Below are positions 7,718 to 15,548 of a stretch of DNA of 64,000 nucleotides, one piece after another. The stretch lies in NCBI GenBank assembly GCA_050043265.1, contig JBHJIR010000018.1, forward strand, positions 13,559 to 77,558, given 5' to 3'. Below the pieces are notes generated by a model. That model had not been told where the DNA came from. It made no database searches and worked only from the letters and a program-made list of their open reading frames with translations. The first letter of the stretch is position 1; each line of letters opens with the position of its first letter. The position numbers and the translations under genes were made by a program. The stretch comes from Pelagibius sp050043265 (GTDB lineage: Bacteria > Pseudomonadota > Alphaproteobacteria > Kiloniellales > Kiloniellaceae).

Positions 7718-8649
7718 GGGTCTTTTCCTTTCTCGGCCGCAGGCTTGGATCCAGGCTTGGACGCAGTCTCGGGACGTGGCGGCGCGAAAACCTCGACCGC
7801 GCCCGGCGCCACTTCGATGACAACGGGTGTCTTGCCATCCAGTTCCCCGTCGACATCCACCTCACGCGGCCGTCGGGTGCGCAGTTCGACCCGCTTGGCC
7901 CACTTCACCTCGGCCTCGGACGTCCGGCGCAGCCAACCGAAACGCAGCGCCGGCAGCATCCACAGCATGGCCAGCAGACCGGTCGGACGCAGATAGTAGA
8001 CCCGCAGCCAGCCGTCGTCGATTTCCGCCTCGGCGTCTATGGTCATGCCACCGCCGTAGTGGACGCCGTTGCCGACGGCGACCTGCATGCAGCGGCAGCG
8101 CAGCGTCTCGCCGTCGATGACGAGTTCCACCTTGAACGGCCGATGCGCCTGAAAGGCGTTCCACGCACTGACCGGATAGCTCAGCACACCGAAGCGCCGT
8201 TTGCGTTCGCCCTCGTGCTCACGCACCACCTCGGCGCTGAGCCCGATGCTGGCAACGTTGAAGAACGGCCGGTTGTCGATCAGGCCGAGGTCGATGCGCC
8301 GGCTCTCTCCCGCCGTGATAACATCCGCCGCCGCAACCGGATCGAAGGGGATGCCAAGGGTGCGGGCCAGGTCGTTGGCCGTGCCCAGCGGCAGCAGACC
8401 GAAGGGACGCTCGATATCCCGCAAAGCCGGGGCGGCGGCATTCAGGGTACCGTCGCCGCCACCCAGGATCACGGTCGCCGGGCCGCTGCCGCGGATACGG
8501 CCACGCAAGTCGTCGACCGAATCCGGTGTCTCATGGGTAACCGTGAAGCCGCCCTCTTCCAGGCGCGCAATGGCCGGCGCCAGATTGCTGTCCGCACCGC
8601 CGCTCTTCTTATTGGTCAGCAGCAGGGCCGGGCGGCGATCTGGCGGCAA
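7714..8649 (-). CDS. diacylglycerol/lipid kinase family protein (YegS-like)
   Basis: A 311-residue DAGK-catalytic-domain protein. The nucleotide motif GGGDGTLN is at residues 63-70 and the LPLGTANDLAR motif near residue 91, both diagnostic of YegS/BmrU/Rv2252 lipid kinases. These phosphorylate diacylglycerol, phosphatidylglycerol or sphingoid lipids at the membrane face. The C-terminus is an extended Pro/Lys/Glu tail. It is downstream of a methyltransferase gene (5-base gap) and overlaps the following helical-bundle gene. Lipid substrate is unknown. Confidence 0.85.
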   Translation of the reverse strand: MPPDRRPALLLTNKKSGGADSNLAPAIARLEEGGFTVTHETPDSVDDLRGRIRGSGPATVILGGGDGTLNAAAPALRDIERPFGLLPLGTANDLARTLGIPFDPVAAADVITAGESRRIDLGLIDNRPFFNVASIGLSAEVVREHEGERKRRFGVLSYPVSAWNAFQAHRPFKVELVIDGETLRCRCMQVAVGNGVHYGGGMTIDAEAEIDDGWLRVYYLRPTGLLAMLWMLPALRFGWLRRTSEAEVKWAKRVELRTRRPREVDVDGELDGKTPVVIEVAPGAVEVFAPPRPETASKPGSKPAAEKGKDP

Positions 8650-8654
8650 GGGCT

Positions 8655-9359
8655 TTAACTCCCGTTTCGGTTCTGGCTTCTGTATCGGGCCGTGAACATA
8701 GCGACGGCACCGCGCATCTCGATCCCGACGTCATCGAACGCAGCCGTGAGGATTTCCCGCAGCCCTTCCAGATCGTCTTCGGCGTTTCCAAAAATGCCGC
8801 GGCCATTGTAGAAGCCCATCACCCGCCGGCCGAGCGCATTGTGTGGCACGCCACGGCCCAGGATGGTGGCACCGAATACCCGGGCACCGTCCCTCAGCAG
8901 CGGCTTCAAGTTGGTAAAAGCCGCCGCCTTACGGGACAGGGGCCCGGGCAGACAGTGCAACAGATAGGTAATACCGAGAGAATCGAAAGGTTCCCCAGGC
9001 GGGCCATTGGGCGGCAGGTCAAAGGGCTCCAGAACGTTGGCGCAGAAGCTTTCCGGGCGATAGCGGGCAACCCGCGCGGCCGCCGCTTCGAGGCAAAGGG
9101 GATTGAGGTCGAGCAGGCCGAGGCGCGGCTGCGCCACCGGAAAGCGGCAGCGGTCGAGGAAGTAGCCCGTGGCCACGCCAGCGTCCAGGTGGTTGCTGCT
9201 GACGTTGGCGTCGTAGAGCGCCAGCAGTTCGGCGGTCGGGCAGCGCCACAGGAAGCGGTTGGAAAAGCTCAGCACCACCGCGTCATAGAGCTTCAGCGTG
9301 CGCGCGGTATAGACCGCCTGCCCGGCCCAGGCGTCGGCGGACTGCGCCTGTGCGGTCAT
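8655..9359 (-). CDS. class I SAM-dependent methyltransferase
   Basis: A 234-residue methyltransferase with motif I LDAGVATGYFLDR at residues 58-70, a following acidic turn (GLLDLNP) and a post-motif NVLEPFDLP segment. The N-terminus (VVLSFSNRFLWRCPT) resembles small bacterial methyltransferases that act on lipids or small molecules. Its start overlaps the stop of the upstream reductase gene by four bases (ATGA). The substrate is not identifiable; the next gene in the unit is a lipid kinase, which hints at a lipid role. Confidence 0.75.
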   Translation of the reverse strand: MTAQAQSADAWAGQAVYTARTLKLYDAVVLSFSNRFLWRCPTAELLALYDANVSSNHLDAGVATGYFLDRCRFPVAQPRLGLLDLNPLCLEAAAARVARYRPESFCANVLEPFDLPPNGPPGEPFDSLGITYLLHCLPGPLSRKAAAFTNLKPLLRDGARVFGATILGRGVPHNALGRRVMGFYNGRGIFGNAEDDLEGLREILTAAFDDVGIEMRGAVAMFTARYRSQNRNGS

Positions 9360-10348
9360 TCCGAGGCCTTGATATCGACCACCACGCGACCACGCACCCG
9401 GCCTTTCAGGATGTCGCCGGCCAGCGCCGGCAGGTCGGCCAGGGTCGTGTCGTGGATCATGCCATCCAGCTTGTCCATGGGCAGATCACGCGCCAGCCTC
9501 TCCCAAGCCGTCTTGCGCTCTTCCGGCGGACACATCACCGAATCGATACCCAGCAGGTTCACGCCGCGCAGCAGAAAAGGGATCACCGTGGTCTCCAGCT
9601 TGTTGCCGCCGGCCAGACCCACCGCCGCGACGGAACCCCGGTAGGCGATCTGCGGCAGCACGCAGGCCAGCGTCGCGCCGCCCACGGAATCGACACAGCC
9701 CTGCCACCGCTCCCTGTCGAGCGGCCGCCCGCTCGGCTCGGCGATCTCGGCACGGTCGACGATCGTGGTGGCGCCCAGGTCCTTCAGGTAGCCATGGGTT
9801 TCCGGCCGCCCGGTAGAGGCCGCCACCGAATAGCCGAGCGTGTGCAGTAACGCGGTCGCGACCGAGCCGACGCCGCCGGCCGCACCGGTCACCAGAACTT
9901 CTCCTTTGTCCGGGGCCACGCCATGCTTTTCCAGCGCCATGACGGCCAGCATGGCGGTGAAGCCCGCCGTGCCGATGGCCATGGCGCGCTTGGTCGTCAG
10001 GCCCTTCGGCAGCGGCACCAGCCAGTCGGCCTTCACCCGGGCCTTTTCGGCGTAGCCGCCCCAGTGCTGCTCGCCGACCCGCCAGCCGGTGAGGACCACC
10101 TTATCGCCCGGCTTGTAGGCCGGATCGCTGCTGGCCTCCACCGTGCCGGCGAAATCGACGCCGGGCACGTGGGGATAGCTGCGCACCAGCCGTCCCAGGC
10201 CGCTCAGGACCATGCCGTCCTTGTAGTTTAGGGTCGAATATTCCACGGCGACGGTGACCTCGCCCTCCGGCAACGCGGAGTCGTCCAACTCGGCGAAGCG
10301 GCTTGTCACCTTGCCGTCGCTCTCCTCCAGCAGGATCGCCTTGAACAT
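9356..10348 (-). CDS. acrylyl-CoA reductase family (AcuI/YhdH) quinone-oxidoreductase-like protein
   Basis: A 330-residue medium-chain dehydrogenase/reductase. It begins FKAILLEESDGKV and carries YSTLNYKDGMVLSG near residue 37 and the NADPH-binding VTGAAGGVGSVA near residue 152, all typical of AcuI/YhdH. AcuI reduces acryloyl-CoA to propionyl-CoA with NADPH, detoxifying a reactive CoA ester. ATG 10348 has GGGAG 8 bases upstream. It follows two PCC proteins, an acyl-CoA ligase and a thiolase in one orientation, supporting a CoA-thioester role. No DMSP lyase or ligase was recognised nearby. Confidence 0.85.
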   Translation of the reverse strand: MFKAILLEESDGKVTSRFAELDDSALPEGEVTVAVEYSTLNYKDGMVLSGLGRLVRSYPHVPGVDFAGTVEASSDPAYKPGDKVVLTGWRVGEQHWGGYAEKARVKADWLVPLPKGLTTKRAMAIGTAGFTAMLAVMALEKHGVAPDKGEVLVTGAAGGVGSVATALLHTLGYSVAASTGRPETHGYLKDLGATTIVDRAEIAEPSGRPLDRERWQGCVDSVGGATLACVLPQIAYRGSVAAVGLAGGNKLETTVIPFLLRGVNLLGIDSVMCPPEERKTAWERLARDLPMDKLDGMIHDTTLADLPALAGDILKGRVRGRVVVDIKASE

Positions 10349-10379
10349 CTTCAGTCTCCCTGATTTTTTGAAATAGGCC

Positions 10380-10766
10380 CTAGGCCGGGATCCATTCCTG
10401 CAGGACCAGTTCCAGGGTGATACAGATGGGATTGGCACCGGGCCGGAAGCGCCCACCGTAGACCTGCGCCTTGCCGTCGGCGATGGTGCCGCGCAGATCG
10501 GCCTGCGGCCTGCCCGCCGCATCGGGCCGCACTTCACCGGCCAGCGTCAAGATTTCGATGCCGGGCCCCGGCACCTGGATCGTCCTGTCGCCGGCCTCCA
10601 GCACCGCATCCACCAGGCTGCCGACCGCCGAGCGCACCAGCGCGTGGGCCAGGCCGTGCTCGCGGCAGGCCGCCTCGACCGCCGTCACCAGATCTTCATT
10701 TGGGCGCAAGCGGATCACGGCGATGCGCCCCAGCGTGCCTTCCTCAACCTGCGCCACCGCGCTCAT
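10380..10766 (-). CDS. PCC/PPC-domain (DUF296) protein, histidine-poor copy
   Basis: A 128-residue protein consisting of one PCC (plants and prokaryotes conserved, DUF296) domain. GIEILTLAGEV near residue 69 and a GGRFRPG turn near residue 103 are visible. The usual paired histidines of the LHxH and GGHL motifs are replaced (ADLRGT and GGRF), so the pocket seen in the neighbouring paralogue is degenerate. Its ATG overlaps the stop of that paralogue by four bases. Bacterial PCC proteins have no firm biochemical role; the operon context points to a CoA-ester pathway. Confidence 0.7.
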   Translation of the reverse strand: MSAVAQVEEGTLGRIAVIRLRPNEDLVTAVEAACREHGLAHALVRSAVGSLVDAVLEAGDRTIQVPGPGIEILTLAGEVRPDAAGRPQADLRGTIADGKAQVYGGRFRPGANPICITLELVLQEWIPA

Positions 10767-11281
10767 GCTGAAATCCTTTGCGGCTGGAACAACGGATAGT
10801 TGGTTTCACTGTCGTAGCAGGCGGCGAAAGCGGCTTCGCGCAGAGGTGTGGCCAACGCCACGGCGCCGCCGTCCCCCAGCAGCACGTCGCCCGGCGGCAA
10901 ATGGCCGCCGTGCAGCCTGCCCGCCGCGTCGACCACCACCGCATGGCAATGCAGCAGCGTATCGCCGTCCGGACCGGGCCCGAGAATGCCGTTGGCACCC
11001 AGCAGCGTTACCGGTCCCTCCAGCCAGGTCGGCGCGCCGTAGGTGGCGACCCGCTGGCCGCTCGGGTCTTCGGCGCCGGTCAGATAGGCCATGCGCGCGA
11101 TCTCGGCGGCGACCACCTGCACCGCGGCATGGGCAATACCGCGCGCGGCCAACGCCGCTACAATGCCGCGCAGAAGGTCCTGCCCACCGGCAAGCTGCAC
11201 CCGCAGGTCGGTCGCCGGCGCCGCCCATTCCAGCAGGCGGCGCGGCTGCAAGGGATCGCCGGGCTGAACCAGGGTCCTCAT
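10763..11281 (-). CDS. PCC/PPC-domain (DUF296) protein, histidine-containing copy
   Basis: A 172-residue PCC-domain protein. It keeps the full motif set LLHCHAVVVDAAGRLHGGHL (about residues 120-139), whose histidines form a metal- or ligand-binding pocket in family structures. ATG 11281 overlaps the acyl-CoA ligase stop in ATGA, and its own end overlaps the next PCC gene by four bases. The tight ligase-PCC-PCC arrangement suggests the two PCC proteins form a hetero-oligomer serving this pathway; that is inference. Confidence 0.72.
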   Translation of the reverse strand: MRTLVQPGDPLQPRRLLEWAAPATDLRVQLAGGQDLLRGIVAALAARGIAHAAVQVVAAEIARMAYLTGAEDPSGQRVATYGAPTWLEGPVTLLGANGILGPGPDGDTLLHCHAVVVDAAGRLHGGHLPPGDVLLGDGGAVALATPLREAAFAACYDSETNYPLFQPQRISA

Positions 11282-12861
11282 TGGGCGGCCACCTCGGCAA
11301 GGTCGCCGCGGGCATAGAGCTCGTTGCGGATCAGGTGCTTGGGCACCTTGCCGTAGCCCGACTTCGGCAGTTCGTCCCAGAAGAAGACGCGGCGCGGCTG
11401 CTTGTAGCGCGCCAGTTTGTCCTGCAGGAAGGCGAGCAGGTCGTCCGCCGTTGCCCTCTGCCCGGCGTCCAGCACCACCACCGCGACGCCGGTCTCGCCC
11501 CACTCCGGATCGGGCACACCCAGCACCGCCACTTCCGCCACCGCCGGATGGGTCAGCAGCACCTCCTCGGCCTCGCGCGGATAGACGTTGGAGCCGCCGG
11601 AGATGTACATGTCCGAGGCCCGTCCGGTGATGGTGAGGAACCCCTTGTGGTCCAGGCGCCCGAGATCGCCGGTGTGGAACCAGCCGTCTTTCAGCGCCTT
11701 GGCGTTGGCCTCCGGGTTGTCGTGGTAGCCGGCGAAAACCGCCGGGCCGCGCACGCAGATCTCGCCCTGCTCCCCGCTGGCGAGGCGCTTGCCCTCGGCG
11801 TCCTTGATGGCGATCTCCATGCCGGTGCGCGCGTAACCGCAGGACCCCAGCGGCATCTCGTCGTCGTCCAGGCTGTGCGCCTCGCGCGGCAGCACCGTGA
11901 TGTTGCCGGTCACCTCGCCCAGGCCGTAATACTGCACGATGACCTTGCCGAGCTTCTGCAGCGCCGCCTTCTGGTCGGCGCGGTACATCGGCGCGCCGGC
12001 ATAGATGACGTAGCGCAGCGACGAATGGTCGACGCGGTCGACGGCGGGATGACGCACCATGCGGGTCAGGATGGTCGGCACGGTGAACATGTTGGTGATG
12101 CGGTGCTGCTCCACCAGGCGCCAGATCTCTTCCTCGTCGAACTTCTCGCCCGCCGTCAGCACCGACTTGGCGCCCCGCGCCACCTGCGACAGCACATGCA
12201 CGCCGGCACCGTGGCTGAGCGGCGCCACCACCAGGGAGGCATCGCCCCAATGCGTAGTGCCGGGCATCAGGTCGGCCAGATGGTTGTTGGTGACGAAGGC
12301 GAGCTGACCATGGGTCAGCACCGCCGCCTTGGGACGTCCGGTGGTGCCCGAGGTGTAGAAGAACCAGCAGGGATCCGCGTAATCGACCTCCGCCGGCTCA
12401 ACCACATCGCCGTTGCCTTCGGCGATCAGATTCTCGAAGGACTCTTCATCCGCGCGGGCCTTGCCGATGGCAACGGTCAGGCGCAAGGCGCCGGAGGCGG
12501 CGCGCACCGCGTCGGCGTGCTGCGGGAAGCTGTCGTCGTAGAGCATTGCCTTGGCGCCCGACGACGTCGCGATATAGGCGACTTCGGGCGGCGTCAGGCG
12601 GTAGTTGGTCGGCACCCAGATGGCACCCAGGGTGAAAGCCGCCCAGAGGCTCTCGAACATCTGGTTGGAGTTCTTCGCCTGCACCAGGATGGCGTCGCCC
12701 TTGCCGAACCCGCGCCGCCGCAGTGCCGCCACCAGGGCATCGACGCGGGCCGCGGTCTGGCCCCAGGTCCAGGACCGTTCGCCCCACACCAGAGAGGGGG
12801 CGTCCGGCAGGCGCCTTGCCGTGTCCGACAGCAGGCGCCCCAGGTTCATCACGTTACCCAT
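11278..12861 (-). CDS. AMP-forming acyl-CoA synthetase
   Basis: A 527-residue ANL-superfamily ligase. Adenylation motifs are complete: YTSGTTGRPK at 169-178, YYGLGEVTG at 311-319, GWFHTGDLG at 393-401 and the C-terminal catalytic lysine K505 in PKSGYGK. It activates a carboxylic acid to its CoA thioester through an acyl-AMP; chain length cannot be read from sequence. It follows the thiolase gene by 22 bases and couples to the PCC genes. Expected cytosolic. Confidence 0.92.
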   Translation of the reverse strand: MGNVMNLGRLLSDTARRLPDAPSLVWGERSWTWGQTAARVDALVAALRRRGFGKGDAILVQAKNSNQMFESLWAAFTLGAIWVPTNYRLTPPEVAYIATSSGAKAMLYDDSFPQHADAVRAASGALRLTVAIGKARADEESFENLIAEGNGDVVEPAEVDYADPCWFFYTSGTTGRPKAAVLTHGQLAFVTNNHLADLMPGTTHWGDASLVVAPLSHGAGVHVLSQVARGAKSVLTAGEKFDEEEIWRLVEQHRITNMFTVPTILTRMVRHPAVDRVDHSSLRYVIYAGAPMYRADQKAALQKLGKVIVQYYGLGEVTGNITVLPREAHSLDDDEMPLGSCGYARTGMEIAIKDAEGKRLASGEQGEICVRGPAVFAGYHDNPEANAKALKDGWFHTGDLGRLDHKGFLTITGRASDMYISGGSNVYPREAEEVLLTHPAVAEVAVLGVPDPEWGETGVAVVVLDAGQRATADDLLAFLQDKLARYKQPRRVFFWDELPKSGYGKVPKHLIRNELYARGDLAEVAAQ

Positions 12862-12883
12862 ATCCTCGGCCCTTTTGCCCGCC

Positions 12884-14053
12884 TTAGCGGCGCAGGGGTT
12901 CCAGGATCGAAACGTAGTTGGCGACGGCGGCGCCGCCCATGTTGAAAATGCCGCCCAGCTTGGCGTCCTTCACCTGGATGTCGCCGGCCGTGCCGGTCAG
13001 CTGCATGGCGCTCAGCACGTGCATGGAAACGCCGGTGGCGCCGACCGGGTGGCCCTTGGCCTTCAGACCGCCGGAGGGATTGACCGGCAGCTTGCCGTCC
13101 TTCTCGGTCCAGCCCTCGGCGATGGCGCGGGCGCCCTGGCCGCGCTTGGTCAGGCCCATGGCCTCATATTCCAGCAGCTCGGCGATGGTGAAGCAGTCGT
13201 GGGTCTCGACGAAGCTCAAGTCGTTGAGCGTCGTGCCGGCGGCTTCCAGCGCCTGGCCCCAGGCCTGCTCGCAGCCCTCGAACAAGGTGATGTCGCGCTT
13301 GCTCATGGGCAGGAAGTCGTTGACCTGCTGGGCGGCCCGGAACACCACGGCCTTCTTCATGGCCAGCGCGGTCTCCACGTCGGTCAGCACCAGCGCGGCG
13401 GCGCCGTCGGAAACCAGCGAGCAGTCGGTGCGCTTCAGCGGGCCGGCCACCATCGGGTTCTTGTCGGAGACGTTGCGGCAGAAGTCGTAGCCCAGATCCT
13501 TGCGCATCTGCGCCAGCGGATTGCCGACGCCGTTCTTGTGGTTCTTGGCGGCGATGGCGGCCAGCGCGTCGGACTGGTCGCCGTGCTTCTGGAAATACTG
13601 CTGGGCGATCAGACCGAAAACACCGGCGAAGCCGCCTTCGATCTCGCCGTCCTCCTTCAGGTAGGAAGCCTTCAGCAGGGTGTTGCCGATCTCCTCGCCG
13701 GAAATGCCGGTCATCTTCTCGACGCCGACCACCAGCACGAAGCGGGCCTGCTTGGCGGCAATAGCGCGCAGGCCCTGGTAGACCGCGGCGGAGCCGGAAG
13801 CGCAGGCGTTCTCCACCCGGGTCGCCGGCTTGAAGCGCAGCCGTTCATCGGATTGCAGCACCAGGGAGGACGGGAAAGCCTGGCGCGAGAAGCCCTCGTT
13901 GAAATGACCGACGAAGATCTCATCGACCTCGTCCGGGCCGATCCCGGCGTCTTCCAGCGCCTGGAGGGCGACCTTGCCGACCAGCGATTCGACGTCGTCG
14001 TTCTCGTGCTTGCCGAAGGGCGTGTGGCTCCAGCCGACGATGCAGGCGGTCAT
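12884..14053 (-). CDS. thiolase-family acetyl-CoA acetyltransferase (SCP2-like)
   Basis: A 389-residue thiolase. Nucleophile C84 lies in ENACASGSAA, HDCF supplies the NEHF-equivalent motif, and KAKGHPVGATG gives the active-site His. The form is that of SCP2/lipid-transfer thiolases rather than FadA. The start ATG 14053 is preceded by AGGGAG; an upstream extension to 14173 lacks a ribosome site. As first gene of the ligase-PCC-AcuI operon it probably supplies or consumes a 3-ketoacyl-CoA intermediate. Confidence 0.88.
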   Translation of the reverse strand: MTACIVGWSHTPFGKHENDDVESLVGKVALQALEDAGIGPDEVDEIFVGHFNEGFSRQAFPSSLVLQSDERLRFKPATRVENACASGSAAVYQGLRAIAAKQARFVLVVGVEKMTGISGEEIGNTLLKASYLKEDGEIEGGFAGVFGLIAQQYFQKHGDQSDALAAIAAKNHKNGVGNPLAQMRKDLGYDFCRNVSDKNPMVAGPLKRTDCSLVSDGAAALVLTDVETALAMKKAVVFRAAQQVNDFLPMSKRDITLFEGCEQAWGQALEAAGTTLNDLSFVETHDCFTIAELLEYEAMGLTKRGQGARAIAEGWTEKDGKLPVNPSGGLKAKGHPVGATGVSMHVLSAMQLTGTAGDIQVKDAKLGGIFNMGGAAVANYVSILEPLRR

Positions 14054-14205
14054 GTCTTCGTCTCCCTTGGGCAGACTCTGCCCCTCTGTTCCATAGAGGA
14101 TTTCTCGTGCCGGAGAGTAGCAAAGCCACCCGCGTCCGTACAGGCGCCGCAAAGCCCCGAATTTCGGCGGCAAATCCGCCAGTATCCTGGGAGAAATCCG
14201 TCGCC

Positions 14206-14233
14206 CCCGTGCCTTTGTTCCCGTGCTTTTGTT
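14206..14233. repeat. two tandem 14-bp units
   Basis: CCCGTGCCTTTGTT (14206-14219) is followed directly by CCCGTGCTTTTGTT (14220-14233), 13 of 14 identical. It lies in the divergent gap between the thiolase and LpxR-like genes. Confidence 0.8.
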
Positions 14234-14323
14234 GGGGTCCGGACCGGTAATCGCTGGCCCCGGCGGAACGATCCGGCTAGGACTGCATTATCGGTGCGGC
14301 GCGCAGCAGGATCGGGGATAAAC

Positions 14324-15430
14324 TTGGGCTTTTTCAGAGGCAGGAAAACACCGGCGGTCGCCGTGGCGCTCGCCTTCGGCGTGCTGGCACTGGCAAGCCC
14401 GGCGCCGGCCGCCGCCCAGGAAGGCCCAACGCCGGATCCGGCAACCGACGCGGCGCCCGACCCGACATCCGAGATGGCGCCCGAAAAGGGCCCGGACCCC
14501 GCCTGGATCGTCACCACCCAGTTCAGCAACGACTTGTTCGGCGGTTCCGATCGCCATTTCACCCACGGCACCCGCTTCAGTGCCCTGTCGCCCGACGATA
14601 CCGTCCCCGACTTCATTGAGCGGGCGGCCAAGGCACTGCCACTGTTCCCGCAGGACGGCAAGCTGCGCGTCACCTACAGCCTGGGCCAGGAGATCTTCAC
14701 GCCGGAAGACATCGAGCAGCGCAGCCTCATCGAGGACGACCGGCCCTACGCCGGCTGGACCTATCTGGGGGTCGGCCTGGTATCGGAGATCGGCGACCGC
14801 CTGGACTACCTGGATCTGAACGTCGGCATGATCGGGCCGGCCTCGCTGGCCGACAAGACGCAGACCGAATACCACAAGCTGATCGGCGTGACGGTGCCGG
14901 AAGGCTGGGACAATCAACTGCACAACGAGCCGGGCGTGGTGCTGTACTACGAGCGCAAGTGGCGCAACCTCTTGGGGGTCAAGCTCACCGACCTGCCGGT
15001 GCTCAACAACCTCGGCGTCGACGTGACGCCGCACGTCGGCGGCGCGCTGGGTAACGTTTATACCTATGCCGCCGGCGGCCTCACCCTACGCCTCGGTGAG
15101 GACCTGCCCGACGACTACGGCCCGCCGCGCCTGCGGCCCGCACTGCCCGGTTCCGACTACTTCCGGCCGAATGACTGGTTCGGCTGGTATTTCTTCGCCG
15201 GCGCCGAAGGCCGCCTGGTGGCGCGCAACATCTTCCTGGACGGCAATACCTTCCAGGACAGCCACAGCGTCGACAAGTATCCGATGGTGTTGGACGTGCA
15301 GGCAGGCCTCGCCATCATGCTGGGCGAGCGCGTGCGCCTGGCCTACACCCACCTGTGGCGCACCAGGGAGTTCCGCGAGCAGAAGGACCCCGATCAGTAC
15401 GGCACGCTGAGCCTGTCGGTGCGATTCTGA
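14324..15430 (+). CDS. LpxR-like (DUF2219) outer-membrane lipid A deacylase family protein
   Basis: A predicted 368-residue outer-membrane protein with a cleavable signal (RGRK n-region, AVAVALAFGVLALA core, AAAQE junction). The mature part has the LpxR/DUF2219 marks NDLFGGSDRHFTHG near residue 66 and DDRPYAGWTYLG near residue 141, and ends in an aromatic residue (SVRF), as beta-barrels do. LpxR removes the 3'-acyloxyacyl chain of lipid A. The TTG start at 14324 is chosen because GGGGA lies 5 bases upstream and the signal peptide begins there; GTG 14294 is an alternative. No ATG is available. Confidence 0.8.
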   Translation: MGFFRGRKTPAVAVALAFGVLALASPAPAAAQEGPTPDPATDAAPDPTSEMAPEKGPDPAWIVTTQFSNDLFGGSDRHFTHGTRFSALSPDDTVPDFIERAAKALPLFPQDGKLRVTYSLGQEIFTPEDIEQRSLIEDDRPYAGWTYLGVGLVSEIGDRLDYLDLNVGMIGPASLADKTQTEYHKLIGVTVPEGWDNQLHNEPGVVLYYERKWRNLLGVKLTDLPVLNNLGVDVTPHVGGALGNVYTYAAGGLTLRLGEDLPDDYGPPRLRPALPGSDYFRPNDWFGWYFFAGAEGRLVARNIFLDGNTFQDSHSVDKYPMVLDVQAGLAIMLGERVRLAYTHLWRTREFREQKDPDQYGTLSLSVRF

Positions 15431-15548
15431 GGGAAGTGCCGGCAAAATATCGCGGCGATTCTTCAGGACGCCCAACACCCTAAGTTGTACTCTCGAAATT
15501 TGGCACTGCCTTTCAGGTGCACTCTCTTTCGATCAGGAGGGTTTCGAG

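Noticed and set aside
12605..14323. Open frame upstream and in phase with the LpxR-like gene
   Set aside because: It is antisense to the thiolase and ligase genes; homology and signal peptide begin at 14324.
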